The position numbers and the translations under genes are program-made. Of a stretch of DNA of 64,000 nt, positions 51,581-61,143 are shown one piece after another (the stretch's first letter is position 1; each line of letters starts with the position of its first letter). The notes below the pieces were generated by a model. It did not search any database. It was not told the DNA's origin and saw only the letters and a list, made by a program, of their open reading frames with translations. The DNA is taken from positions 62,001 through 126,000 of the forward strand of contig NZ_JAMBNQ010000010.1 in NCBI RefSeq assembly GCF_023715155.1, given 5' to 3'. Origin of the DNA: Neobacillus mesonae (lineage in GTDB: Bacteria; Bacillota; Bacilli; Bacillales; Cytobacillaceae).

Positions 51581-52560
51581 CAGTCTGTTTCCCCTCTATA
51601 AAGATGACATTTACAAGCAATACCCTCTTTTAACTCTATCATCTCAGGTTCTTCCAATTCACAAATTTCCATTTTCATAGGACAGCGTGGAGCAAACCGG
51701 CAGCCTTTTGGAAACTGATTGGGGGCAGGAACTTGGCCTTTAATGGTATAAAGTTCCTCAGAGGGATTGACAAACTGCGGTATTGATTTAAGTAGTCCTT
51801 GAGTATACGGATGTCTTGGGTTATTGAAAATTGTACTAACTTTTCCTTGCTCTACAATCTGTCCTGCATACATCACACAAACGCGGTCACATAATTCAGC
51901 CACAACACCAAAATCATGAGTAATTAAAATAATCGACATGCCGCGTTCTCTTTGGATTTTTTTCAGCAATTCCAGCACCTGCGCTTGAATGGTCACATCC
52001 AAAGCAGTTGTCGGCTCATCGGCAATTAAAACCTCCGGATCTCCTGCAATAGCCATCGCAATCATAATACGCTGTCTCATTCCACCTGAAAGCTGGTGTG
52101 GATAAGAGTTTACAATTTGCTCTGGCGCCGAAATGCCAACTTCTCTTAGCAAGTTAATTACCTCGGCTTTTGCTTCTTTTTTACTTTTTTTTCTATGCTG
52201 TAAAATCATTTCGGAAATTTGGCTTCCAATTTTAAAAACTGGATTTAATGCAGTCATTGGCTCCTGAAAAATCATAGAAATCTTACTGCCGCGGATTTTA
52301 CGAAACTCTGAATCTGATAGCTTTACTATGCTTTGCCCTTTTAATTGAATATCTCCATCCGAAATTTCCGCTAAATCTTTTGGCAATAATCGCATGATGG
52401 ATGAGGCTGTAACGCTTTTGCCGCTGCCCGACTCTCCTACAATTCCTAATGTTTCTCCCGCTTCAAGTGTTAAATTAACATTTTCTATGACTCTAACAGG
52501 CCCTGTTGGCGATGAAAACTCGATAGCCAGCTGTTTAATAGTTAATAAATTTGTCATCAT
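51580..52560 (-). CDS. Oligopeptide-type ABC transporter ATPase (OppD-like)
   Basis: About 326 residues: Walker [13 protein letters not shown], signature LSGGMRQRI, Walker [13 protein letters not shown] and C-terminal [14 protein letters not shown]. Heterodimer partner of the OppF-like ATPase. Two ATGs (52560 and 52557) follow AGGAGGGTA; 39 in-frame codons upstream fall in an intergenic hairpin and are not used. A repeat at 52590-52630 separates it from the permease-binding protein gene. Confidence 0.92.
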   Translation of the reverse strand: MMTNLLTIKQLAIEFSSPTGPVRVIENVNLTLEAGETLGIVGESGSGKSVTASSIMRLLPKDLAEISDGDIQLKGQSIVKLSDSEFRKIRGSKISMIFQEPMTALNPVFKIGSQISEMILQHRKKSKKEAKAEVINLLREVGISAPEQIVNSYPHQLSGGMRQRIMIAMAIAGDPEVLIADEPTTALDVTIQAQVLELLKKIQRERGMSIILITHDFGVVAELCDRVCVMYAGQIVEQGKVSTIFNNPRHPYTQGLLKSIPQFVNPSEELYTIKGQVPAPNQFPKGCRFAPRCPMKMEICELEEPEMIELKEGIACKCHLYRGETD

Positions 52561-52589
52561 TACCCTCCTGCTATAAGGATAAAAAGCAA

Positions 52590-52630
52590 AGGTGCCAGGC
52601 ACCACGATACATGACTGATGCCGGACACCT
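52590..52630. repeat. Intergenic GGTGCC-GGCACC palindromic repeat
   Basis: AGGTGCCAGGCACC near one end and an imperfect partner ending GGACACCT at the other can pair into a stem around the central 20 bases. GGTGCCxGGCACC boxes of this kind recur in intergenic DNA of many Bacillus genomes. Here it may act as a processing or attenuation site inside the opp-like operon. Confidence 0.55.
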
Positions 52631-52657
52631 CGCGGGAAAACCCCTTTGGCTGATTCA

Positions 52658-55114
52658 TTATTTATAAAGAGACACAAAACGGATTATTTCATCCGGATAG
52701 AAGATATATCCTTTTACATCTTTATTAAATCCAGCAATTAAATTGCTTTCATATAGATATGCCCATGGAGCATCAGCCGTAACTTTTTGCTGCACTTGTT
52801 GATAAATTGCTGTACGTTTTGCTTCATCCTGCTCATTCATTGCTTGTGCTAATAAACTATCTACCTCTTTACTGTTATATGCTGCATAGTTTGAAGCACC
52901 ATCACTTGCTAATAAAAAGCCATAATGATATGCAGGGTCATTAACTAATGATGTATATTTACCCAGGAATGCTGCTGCCTTTTTGCCGTTGATTGTTTCG
53001 CTGTATTGTGCAGGTGCAAGCAATTTGATATTCATTTTAACACCGATTTTTTCAAGTTCAGATTTTAGTATTACAGCAATATCTTCATAATCTTGGGTTG
53101 CAGAGCTTACGGTTAAATCAAATTCAAAACCGTTTGGATAACCTGCTTCTGACAATAATGACTTCGCTTTTTCTAAATCGTATTTGTAATTATAACCATT
53201 AGAAGTGTGGGCTGGTGATACATGCGATATTGAGCTTGTCATCTTAGCACCTTGACCATAAACAACATCATTAATGATTTTATCTTGATCGATAACATAG
53301 TTCATTGCCTGTCGGACTTTTACATCATTAAATGGTTTAAAGTTTGCATTCATTCCCATATACACGATTCTGTTTGTAGGTTGTGAACTGATAATCATAT
53401 TGTCTTTAGCTGAAAGTTTTTTAACATCTTTTGCAGGAATATCCAATGCAACATCCACATCGCCATTTTCTAAAAACAACTCACGGTTTGATGCTTCTTT
53501 TACATACTTAATTTTGACTTTATCAGCCTTTGGAGCACCTTTCCAATAATTCTTATTTGCTGTAAAAACTGCTCCTGTTGCAGGGTCCCAGCTTTCCAAC
53601 TTAAATGCACCAGAACCTGCGGAGTGTGTTGTTAGGTAATCGTCCGGATTGTTTTTCGCAACCGATGGATCCACAATGGAAAAAGTAAAAGTTGCTAAAT
53701 ACTTTAAGAATAAATGATTAGGCTTACTTAATGTAAATTTGACAGTTTTGTCGTCAATTTTTTCAACAGATTTAATATTTGATAGTTTATACAGGCTACC
53801 GCCTTCACCTTTTGTCTGAACACGTTCAAAAGAATATAAAACTGCATCTGCATTAACAGGTTTACCGCTTGTGAATTTTACATCATCACGCAGTTTAAAT
53901 GTGTATTCTAATCCATCTTTTGAAATTTCCCATGATTCCGCTAAAGATGGTTTAATCAAATCAGTACGTCCTACTTTTTTTCCGTCCTTTTCTTCTGTAC
54001 CGCTTGTAACAAGCTGATCATAAAGAGCGAATGCATAGGAAGCTGAAGTTAAATCCCCTGCTTCATGCGGGTCCATTGTTTGGCCTGAACCTTGTGAATA
54101 AGCAATTGTAATGGTATTATCACCCTTGCCCTCCTGGTTCGTTCCTTTTGTGTTTGAGTTTGCTTTTTGATTTGCATTTTCAGCACAAGCAGATAAAAGA
54201 AGACCTGCTGCCATAACAAAAAGCAATATAAAGATATTTGCCCTTCTTTTCATGTTAACTCTCCCCTGCTTTAATTTATTTTTTAATGATTGGCCATATG
54301 GATTAAACCAGTCAGACAATCCATCACCTAAAGAGATAAATCCTAAGATAACTGAAGCAATAGCTAAGCCTGGAAACGTAGTCATCCACCATTCCCCCGA
54401 TACAATATAATCCCGGCCATATGAAATCATTGATCCCCATTCAGCTGTTGGCGGCTGTACTCCCAGTCCGATAAAACTTAAACTAGATGTCGTTAAAACA
54501 GCTGATCCTAAACTTAGTGATATTTGCACCAATAATGGTGCAATAGCGTTAGGAAAAACATGCCGGACTAATATTAATTGATGGGAAACACCAATTGCAC
54601 GGCTAGCCTCGATGTATTCCTTTTCTTTAATAACTATGGCTTGCCCATACATTAAGCGGGCAAATTCCGGAACACTGACAACCGCAACCGCTATAAGGGC
54701 ACCGGTTAAACCCGGCCCAATTGAAGCAGCAATCGCCATGGCTAAAATCAAGGATGGAAAAGCCAGCAGCATATCCATTATCCGCATAATTACATTCCCT
54801 AATTTACCGCCGAAATACCCAGCAACGGCACCTAATGAAATCCCTATGAAACTTGCAATACCTATAGCTGCAATTCCTGACAAAATCGTAACGCGGGCAC
54901 CGTATATAATACGACTAAAAATATCCCTGCCGAAATTGTCCGTACCAAAAAGATACTCCCCATTTGGCGGAATTAACTTCGAAGCAGTATCAATTTTATT
55001 TGGATCATGCGGAGCGAGCCACGGCGCAAGAATAGCGAGTACTAACCATATTCCAACAATTACAACCCCTACAAAAGACATAAGCTTTCGCAATGCTTGT
55101 TTTCGTTTATTCAT
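52658..55114 (-). CDS. Fused OppC-like permease and oligopeptide-binding lipoprotein
   Basis: One 818-codon frame. Residues 1-287 are an OppC/DppC permease (six helices, EAA loop EYIEASRAIGVSHQLILVRHVFPNA). Residues 288-818 start with a lipoprotein signal (MKRRANIFILLFVMAAGLLLSAC) and form a family-5 binding protein (SBP_bac_5, FKLRDDVKFTSGKP, LKYLATFTFSIVDPS). At the junction the ribosome-site-like AGGGGAGAG lies before the ATG at 54253, so the second half may also be made alone. A TAA is present at the joint but out of phase, suggesting that a one-base change removed the permease stop. Topology works: permease C-terminus inside, signal helix exporting the binding domain. Alternatively it is a sequencing error hiding two genes. 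Confidence 0.85.
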   Translation of the reverse strand: MNKRKQALRKLMSFVGVVIVGIWLVLAILAPWLAPHDPNKIDTASKLIPPNGEYLFGTDNFGRDIFSRIIYGARVTILSGIAAIGIASFIGISLGAVAGYFGGKLGNVIMRIMDMLLAFPSLILAMAIAASIGPGLTGALIAVAVVSVPEFARLMYGQAIVIKEKEYIEASRAIGVSHQLILVRHVFPNAIAPLLVQISLSLGSAVLTTSSLSFIGLGVQPPTAEWGSMISYGRDYIVSGEWWMTTFPGLAIASVILGFISLGDGLSDWFNPYGQSLKNKLKQGRVNMKRRANIFILLFVMAAGLLLSACAENANQKANSNTKGTNQEGKGDNTITIAYSQGSGQTMDPHEAGDLTSASYAFALYDQLVTSGTEEKDGKKVGRTDLIKPSLAESWEISKDGLEYTFKLRDDVKFTSGKPVNADAVLYSFERVQTKGEGGSLYKLSNIKSVEKIDDKTVKFTLSKPNHLFLKYLATFTFSIVDPSVAKNNPDDYLTTHSAGSGAFKLESWDPATGAVFTANKNYWKGAPKADKVKIKYVKEASNRELFLENGDVDVALDIPAKDVKKLSAKDNMIISSQPTNRIVYMGMNANFKPFNDVKVRQAMNYVIDQDKIINDVVYGQGAKMTSSISHVSPAHTSNGYNYKYDLEKAKSLLSEAGYPNGFEFDLTVSSATQDYEDIAVILKSELEKIGVKMNIKLLAPAQYSETINGKKAAAFLGKYTSLVNDPAYHYGFLLASDGASNYAAYNSKEVDSLLAQAMNEQDEAKRTAIYQQVQQKVTADAPWAYLYESNLIAGFNKDVKGYIFYPDEIIRFVSLYK

Positions 55115-56117
55115 ATCGAACCCTCGGATCTAACACACCATATAGCACATCGACAAATAAATTGATAAATGCATATAATACGGCACTTATTAGTGTCATT
55201 GCCTGAATTGGCGCATAATCGGATACTAATATAGAATCCGTTACATAGCTGCCAATACCCGGCCAAACGAAAATAGATTCTGTTATAACCGAACCACCAA
55301 GTAAATAGCCGAATTGCAGACCAATAACGGTGAGTGTTGGAATAAACGAATTAATAAGACCATGCTTGCAAATAACGACAAATTCTCTAATGCCTTTTGA
55401 ACGGGCTGTCCGAATGAAATCCTGTTTCAATACCTCCAGCATACTAGCGCGTACCATTTTTGTAATGATAGCCATTGTTCCCAGGCTCAAACAAAATGCA
55501 GGCATAGCAAGATGCAGCAAGCTGTCCTTTAGGGCAACCATATCCCCGCTCAACAAGCTGTCAACTATGTATAATCCTGTAATTTGGGTTGGCGGTAAAA
55601 TATCTTCGCTAATTCGCCCTGATGGCGCTGGCAGCCAGTTTAAGTTGGCATAAAACAGCATAATCAATAGTAAACCCAGCCAAAAAATCGGCATTGCAGT
55701 TCCAAAAAAAGCTAGTGCTCTAGCAACATAATCAAATATTGAATTTTTAAAAGCAGCAGCTAAAATACCCAATGGAATAGCAATAATAATGGCAAGGATG
55801 ATACTGACTAGAGTAAGCTCCAGCGTTGCCGGGAATCGTGAAGCAAAATCCTCAATAACTGGATGACCAGTATGCCAGGCAAATCCTAAATTCCCGCTGG
55901 CTAATTGCTTCACATACTCCCAGAGTTGAACATAGATTGGCTGGTCAAGTCCATATTCCGCACGTACTTTATCCACATACTCAGGAAGTGCCTGCTCCCC
56001 CGCAATCATTAAGGCTGGATCACCAGGCAAAATCCTAGTCAAAATAAATGTAATGAAGGCAATTCCAAAAAAGGTTGGAATCATCATTCTAATTCTTCTA
56101 AGAATGTATAATAACAA
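55107..56117 (-). CDS. Oligopeptide-type ABC permease (OppB-like)
   Basis: 336 residues, six helices, with the N-terminal oppB motif ILRRIRMMIPTFFGIAFITFILTRILPGDPA and the EAA loop LKQDFIRTARSKGIREF. Pairs with the OppC-like half of the next protein, whose start overlaps by 8 bases. It follows tetR by 34 bases on the same strand. Confidence 0.92.
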   Translation of the reverse strand: MLLYILRRIRMMIPTFFGIAFITFILTRILPGDPALMIAGEQALPEYVDKVRAEYGLDQPIYVQLWEYVKQLASGNLGFAWHTGHPVIEDFASRFPATLELTLVSIILAIIIAIPLGILAAAFKNSIFDYVARALAFFGTAMPIFWLGLLLIMLFYANLNWLPAPSGRISEDILPPTQITGLYIVDSLLSGDMVALKDSLLHLAMPAFCLSLGTMAIITKMVRASMLEVLKQDFIRTARSKGIREFVVICKHGLINSFIPTLTVIGLQFGYLLGGSVITESIFVWPGIGSYVTDSILVSDYAPIQAMTLISAVLYAFINLFVDVLYGVLDPRVRYE

Positions 56118-56151
56118 ATAGACACAACCTCCTTACATTGTTGTGATCAAG

Positions 56152-56790
56152 CTATTCGGCAAATAAGCCGAAAAACTCAAATTTTACCATTTTCTCCGCA
56201 AGTTCTTCAGGCGTGTGATTTAATAAAGTTGAATGCTCATCTACCGGTCCAAATAACCATCTTGCTATTGTTCCTTCGATTAGGCTCATTAAGAAAGCTG
56301 TACACATATGTACATCCATCATACTTGGCAGCATACCAAGTGCGATAGCGCTCTTGATATTATCGTAAAAAGCGGACTCCATATCCAACCTTGCTTGATG
56401 ACAAGCTTTTTGCAGGCTCTCATCTTCACTATTTCCTACTAATAGTAGTTTCATAAAATAAGGATTTTCCTTTGAAAACACTAAAATATCAAACAATAAG
56501 CGTTTAGATCCCGCAACCATTTCTCCCGAAGTGCCAAGGCTTGTTCGATATCCTTTATGAATGACCTTTAAGAGCTGTTCCTTTCCAGACTTAACAATTT
56601 CGAGAGCCACCGCCTGTTTGCTCTTAAAATACCAATAAAAAGTCCCCTGAGAAACACCTGCTTCAGCAACAATATCCGATATTTTGGTTTTATGATAACC
56701 ATTCTTTGCAAACAGTTCTTGTGCTACCAATAGCAGTTGTTCTCTTCTTAAATCATACCTATTTTCATTTCTGTTTGATATTATTCCCAT
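56152..56790 (-). CDS. TetR-family regulator of the opp-like operon
   Basis: 212 residues; N-terminal HTH (QLLLVAQELFAKNGYHKTKISDIVAEAGVSQGTFYWYFKSK) and a helical ligand domain. It is the first gene of the transporter operon, so it probably autoregulates and controls uptake. A 14-base perfect palindrome stands 13 bases upstream. The ATG at 56790 lies almost directly on its AAAGGGG site, an unusually short spacing. Confidence 0.92.
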   Translation of the reverse strand: MGIISNRNENRYDLRREQLLLVAQELFAKNGYHKTKISDIVAEAGVSQGTFYWYFKSKQAVALEIVKSGKEQLLKVIHKGYRTSLGTSGEMVAGSKRLLFDILVFSKENPYFMKLLLVGNSEDESLQKACHQARLDMESAFYDNIKSAIALGMLPSMMDVHMCTAFLMSLIEGTIARWLFGPVDEHSTLLNHTPEELAEKMVKFEFFGLFAE

Positions 56791-56802
56791 CCCCTTTACT
56801 TA

Positions 56803-56816
56803 ACTGATTAATCAGT
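56803..56816. promoter_or_regulatory. TetR operator palindrome
   Basis: ACTGATTAATCAGT is a perfect palindrome between the tetR gene and the divergent thioesterase gene, the normal site of TetR autorepression. It may control both directions. Confidence 0.7.
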
Positions 56817-57000
56817 CTAGTAATACATTATTATCTTATTGACTTACTCGGAATTTGTCAAACATTTTTATCAAAAATGATAAATATAGCAGCAGTGCTT
56901 CCACTTACCAATATGAAAATAGAGATTTATTACCTCCCACCCATTTTCTTCCTTATTTATGTTACGATATAAGAAACTAGATTATCGTGAAGGTGATAAA

Positions 57001-57393
57001 ATGGAGGATGTATTAGAGATTGTTGTCCGTTCTACAGAAATTGATGTAAATGGACATGTTAACAATGCAAAATATTTGGAGTACCTTGAGTGGGGCCGGG
57101 AAAATTGGTATGAAAAAGCCGGCCTCTACTATGACAAATTTCTTCAAATGGGAATCCAAACGGTCACAGTAAATATCAATATTAATTATCGTAAAGAATG
57201 CAGACAGAACGACAGACTTACGATAAAAACACGGCCGGAAAAGGTTGGAAAAAGCAGTTTTGTCCTTTTGCAGGAAATCTATAATCAACATGGTGAAAAA
57301 TGTGCTGATGCACTTGTAACTAGTGTGACAATGGATGCTGAGACAAGAAAAAGCCGTGAAGTTCCTAATGAATTACGAAAATTATTCCATTAA
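57001..57393 (+). CDS. Hotdog-fold acyl-CoA thioesterase (4HBT)
   Basis: 130 residues of the YbgC/FcbC thioesterase type; Asp in STEIDVNGHVNNAKYLEYLEWGRENW is the catalytic residue of 4-hydroxybenzoyl-CoA-thioesterase-like enzymes. The ATG at 57001 follows GAAGGTGATAAA; upstream codons from 56959 are not family-like. Divergent from the TetR operon and possibly under the same operator. Acyl substrate unknown. Confidence 0.88.
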   Translation: MEDVLEIVVRSTEIDVNGHVNNAKYLEYLEWGRENWYEKAGLYYDKFLQMGIQTVTVNININYRKECRQNDRLTIKTRPEKVGKSSFVLLQEIYNQHGEKCADALVTSVTMDAETRKSREVPNELRKLFH

Positions 57394-57459
57394 GCAGTCA
57401 TGTAAAGCCAAACCGAAGTATATGTTTTCTTTTCAAAGCGACATTCCTGAATTGACAAT

Positions 57460-57526
57460 AAAAAAGCCGGCTCTTCAACATGGTTGGTCTTAAGGACCTT
57501 CCACATAAAAGAGCCAGCTTTTTTTG
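57460..57526. terminator. Bidirectional terminator with inner stem
   Basis: AAAAAGCCGGCTCTT pairs with AAGAGCCAGCTTTTTTT; GGTCTTAAGGACC forms an inner stem. It serves the convergent thioesterase and NCS1 genes. Confidence 0.88.
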
Positions 57527-57544
57527 CATCATTATCTAATTAAC

Positions 57545-58945
57545 TTATGACGCCAAATAATCTTTTTCCGATTTATTCTCAGCTTGACATTTACTGTAAT
57601 ATTTCCCTTTTGTTAAAACAGCAAAAATAACGGTGAGAATAGAAGCTAAAATCGCGGCAAAAAAAGCAGCCGTACTTTGTAAGAACGTGCCCATGTATCC
57701 TAATGCAGCAATCGTGCCTAAAACACTTGCTGTAATTAATGGAATAACCCCAACAGGATTCCATTTATACAAATTCTCCTGTCTAGCCTCATAAAACCCC
57801 GGACCTATCTTCAATATTTTTTTCACCACTAAAGAGTCAGTGACTAAAATTGCAGCCCATGTCAACAGGAATACCCCTTGGAATGTCATGGCAGAATCTA
57901 AATGGTCCAGAATACCGCCCAACATCAAGGCCATAGAAATGACTCCTGCTACAACAATCCAAAATCGACGGCCAGGTTTAAACTTAAAAACATTCTCAAA
58001 AAAGTTAGAAAGTGAAAGTGATGCACTATAGATATTGGTAATATTGATCCTCAGCTGAGTCAATAAAGTAAATAGTGCTCCGCCCAACCCAAGGAGTGAT
58101 ACGATATATACACCCGGATTAGACTCTCCTAAACGAATGCCAAACCAAATTCCGAGGCCGCCCATCACCCCAAAGCAGAACACCTGCGGCACAAATCCAA
58201 TCATCACTGACCCCAATTTAATATCTTTTGGTTTAAGGAAGCGGGCATAATCTGATGCAAGAAGAGCGGTTAACCCCATTATACCGTGCTGCATCCCGAT
58301 ACATAAAAGCAATGCCGTTCCACCAGCTTGAACTCCCTCAGGCATAAATGCCCAGAAATTTCCATCATAAACTGAAGTTCTGTTAAACGCTACTACAATC
58401 GTTGTAATTAAAAAGACACCGAATATTGGTAATGACCATTTTTGTAATTTATCCAGCTGTTTGATTCCAAACCAGTTTAAAGGGATAACAGCTGAACCAA
58501 AGATGATAATTAAAAGCCATACCGGGATTGAGGGGAGAAATTCATGTACAGCTGCAACTAATATCATCCCTTCAAATGCACAATACATGATAAAATTCGA
58601 CGCATAAATAAACGAGGTTAACGAGGCACCGATGTATCCAAATCCACCTCTGGACAATAAATTGACATTCATACCAGATTTAGCGGATAAATAGGCGATG
58701 ATTGTCCCAAGTATTCCAGCCACAATGATCGCATAAATAGCCGAAATAATGGCGTTAACAGCCCCAAATTGAAGTGCCATTACACTTCCCATTTGAAAGT
58801 AAAAAATTGCTGTTGCAATTCCAAAAGTTATGTTTGTAATACTAAACCAGCCCATATTCCTCTTTTCTACAGGCACTCTGTCAAATGAATAATCATCTTT
58901 CATTTCTTCTTTTGCTTTAGGATCTGTTTTCTGATCCGTTCTCAT
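57545..58945 (-). CDS. NCS1-family purine/cytosine permease (CodB-like)
   Basis: 466 residues, 12 helices. The family N-terminus DYSFDRVPVEKRNMGWFSITNITFG, SRGGFGYIGASLTSFIYASNF and the helix 6-8 region fit cytosine/purine:cation symporters. AAAGGGATGG precedes the ATG at 58945. It stands alone without codA, hydantoinase or allantoinase genes, so the substrate is not settled. Confidence 0.9.
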   Translation of the reverse strand: MRTDQKTDPKAKEEMKDDYSFDRVPVEKRNMGWFSITNITFGIATAIFYFQMGSVMALQFGAVNAIISAIYAIIVAGILGTIIAYLSAKSGMNVNLLSRGGFGYIGASLTSFIYASNFIMYCAFEGMILVAAVHEFLPSIPVWLLIIIFGSAVIPLNWFGIKQLDKLQKWSLPIFGVFLITTIVVAFNRTSVYDGNFWAFMPEGVQAGGTALLLCIGMQHGIMGLTALLASDYARFLKPKDIKLGSVMIGFVPQVFCFGVMGGLGIWFGIRLGESNPGVYIVSLLGLGGALFTLLTQLRINITNIYSASLSLSNFFENVFKFKPGRRFWIVVAGVISMALMLGGILDHLDSAMTFQGVFLLTWAAILVTDSLVVKKILKIGPGFYEARQENLYKWNPVGVIPLITASVLGTIAALGYMGTFLQSTAAFFAAILASILTVIFAVLTKGKYYSKCQAENKSEKDYLAS

Positions 58946-59350
58946 TTTACCATCCCTTTCTTTGTTCAATATTTCACAAATAGTTATATCTATAAAAATG
59001 ATCAAAAGTTAACAATTCGTGATACTGCATACCAAAATACTAAGAAGTTTTAAAAAGTAAGAGGCCGCCATGTCCTCAACAACAAAGATTAAAAAAACCA
59101 ATAACTCTAAATGCCCAATAAATCGGAAATGACGTGTCCCTATTAGACTGAACCAATATAGGATATCGTAAAAATGATTCATAAGGAGTGGGATAGAATC
59201 ATTCGATCGTTACAATCAGATCTAAGAATAGCTTTTAAGTTTTAAGATGGAGGAAACTGTCAATTTCATCAGCTAGTGTAAGCTTGGGGATAGTTCAATC
59301 TAAAAAAAGAAAAGTTAAGAGGGATAAATGTGTTTTTCTTTAAAACAATA
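58946..59350. other. No gene seen; possible old insertion-element end
   Basis: Non-coding. Around 59050-59170 the sequence reads like the terminal part of a degraded insertion element (GGACATGGCGGCCTC and TAGGGACACGTCATTT on the minus strand), but no transposase frame or paired terminal repeat is visible. Confidence 0.35.
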
Positions 59351-59400
59351 AAAAATGAGTGCAGAATCAAGCAAATTAGCTGCTCTCGGCTGAACTCATT
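59351..59400 (-). terminator. Orphan terminator-like hairpin
   Basis: AATGAGTTCAG/CTGCACTCATT followed by TTTTTATTG on the minus strand. No intact minus-strand gene lies upstream of it; it may belong to a lost gene. Confidence 0.5.
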
Positions 59401-59670
59401 CCCAATTTAACATTTAGTGTTGTTTAAGCCTGCATGGTGGTTTCCAAAAAAAGTTCATTGTTTTGGGATGAGCAAAGAAAATCCTTATTATTCCAAAGTA
59501 TGGTTAGCAGAATAATAAAAATTTCAACTTTTAAAACCACTCATTATTATGTAAACAGTATAACACATTCAGTTTACATAATCAAATTGTTCAAGAAACT
59601 TTCAAAGTATGTACTGATAGACAATGGTAAAATGATAGGGACTAAGTATGAATAAATGAGGTGGCAGAAA

Positions 59671-61053
59671 GTGAAAACAGTCGTAGTAATTGGCGGCGGT
59701 ATTACAGGGTTATCGGCCATGTATGAATTGCAAAAATGGAAGATAGCGAATCAATCAGATGTCAGGCTGGTTCTAGTAGAAACATCCGACTGCCTGGGCG
59801 GAAAGATTCGGACTGTTAAACAGAATGGATTTATCATGGAAGCCGGTGCAGATTCCCTTGTTGCTCGTAAAATGGAGTCTTTTCCCTTAATCAAAGAACT
59901 TGATTTAGAAAAAGAAGTAGTCTACAATGCGACGGGCCGTTCGTTTATTTACGTGGATGGAGAAGTGAAGCCAATACCAGAGGATGCTGTTTTCGGAATT
60001 CCTGCAAGCATTGAATCGCTGGCTGAAAGCACACTTGTTTCAGCAGAAGGAAAAGTGGAAGCCTTGAAAGACTTTTATACCAAAAATGAAACGTTCACCA
60101 AAAACGACTCGATTGGTTCTTTTCTCGAACATTTTCTCGGGCAAGAATTGGTTGAAAAGCAAATTGCCCCTGTCCTTTCTGGTGTCTATTCAGGAAAACT
60201 CAGCGACTTAACCATTGCATCCACCCTTCCTTATTTGCTTGATTATAAGAATGAATATGGGAGCATTATCAAAGGTCTCTCAGCTAATAAACAAAAATTC
60301 CAAGGCGGCGATCGGAAATTTCTATCCTTCCGTAACGGATTAAACTCATTAATTGACGCACTTGAAAATCAACTGAATGAAGTTGAAATTTTAAAAAATA
60401 CAAAAGTCATGAAAATTGAGCAGGACCATAATCGTTACCAAATTGTCCTGCATAATCAGGAAATCATTGAAGCGGATTACGCAGTACTTAGTATCCCGAA
60501 TACAGCTGCCGAAAACTTACTCGATAACCAAGATCTAAAAAATGAATTTTCCGGATTAAAAAATAGTTCACTGATTAGCGTGTATTTTGGCTTTGACCTT
60601 CCTGACAGCTTACTTCCTGCTGATGGAACAGGCTTTATCACCGCCAATACTGCTGAATTATCCTGTAATGCCTGCACCTGGTCCAGCCGGAAATGGGAGC
60701 ATACATCAAAATCCGGTAATCTGCTTGTCAGACTCTTTTATAAAAGCGGTCATCCCTCTTTTGCTTCGTTAAAAGAAATGAATGAAGAGGAACTGCTTCA
60801 GGCGGCACTTGAAGATATCCGTAAAAGCCTTAAGATTAAGGCTCAACCAACAGCAAGCGAAATAACCAAATGGACCAATACAATGCCAAACTATTTGATT
60901 ACCCATCCTAAAAGTGTAGCAGCGCTTGAGGATAAAATGGCAAATGTTTATCCTGGAATCATCCTTGCCGGCTGTTCTTATTATGGAGTTGGTATCCCAG
61001 ACTGTATCGAAAACGGAATAGATTCAGCGCAAAAGATTATTCAAATGGTTTAA
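59671..61053 (+). CDS. hemY: Protoporphyrinogen/coproporphyrinogen oxidase
   Basis: 460 residues, FAD-dependent HemY (CgoX) of Gram-positive heme synthesis, oxidising coproporphyrinogen III (and protoporphyrinogen IX). FAD motif VVVIGGGITGLSAMYELQ, GGKIRTVKQNGFIMEAGADSLV, and the C-terminal GIILAGCSYYGVGIPDCIENG are intact. The GTG at 59671 follows GAGGTGG; five codons upstream (ATG 59656) overlap that site. hemEH are not adjacent here. A strong terminator follows. Confidence 0.93.
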   Translation: MKTVVVIGGGITGLSAMYELQKWKIANQSDVRLVLVETSDCLGGKIRTVKQNGFIMEAGADSLVARKMESFPLIKELDLEKEVVYNATGRSFIYVDGEVKPIPEDAVFGIPASIESLAESTLVSAEGKVEALKDFYTKNETFTKNDSIGSFLEHFLGQELVEKQIAPVLSGVYSGKLSDLTIASTLPYLLDYKNEYGSIIKGLSANKQKFQGGDRKFLSFRNGLNSLIDALENQLNEVEILKNTKVMKIEQDHNRYQIVLHNQEIIEADYAVLSIPNTAAENLLDNQDLKNEFSGLKNSSLISVYFGFDLPDSLLPADGTGFITANTAELSCNACTWSSRKWEHTSKSGNLLVRLFYKSGHPSFASLKEMNEEELLQAALEDIRKSLKIKAQPTASEITKWTNTMPNYLITHPKSVAALEDKMANVYPGIILAGCSYYGVGIPDCIENGIDSAQKIIQMV

Positions 61054-61075
61054 ATGAGTAAAAATGGCATGTATC

Positions 61076-61116
61076 GAAAAAGTAACCCTCCGGATGAACC
61101 GAAGGGTTACTTTTTA
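61076..61116. terminator. Strong bidirectional terminator
   Basis: AAAAAGTAACCCT/AGGGTTACTTTTT flanked by A and T tracts, between hemY and the convergent reductase gene. Confidence 0.92.
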
Positions 61117-61143
61117 AAAATCTTTTATTTGGAAACTGAATGC

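Noticed and set aside
59050-59170. Insertion-sequence terminus
   Set aside because: Words look like an element end but no transposase frame, target duplication or partner repeat is visible.
59434-59655. 73-codon frame upstream of hemY
   Set aside because: No ribosome site, no recognisable protein; it lies in the hemY promoter region.
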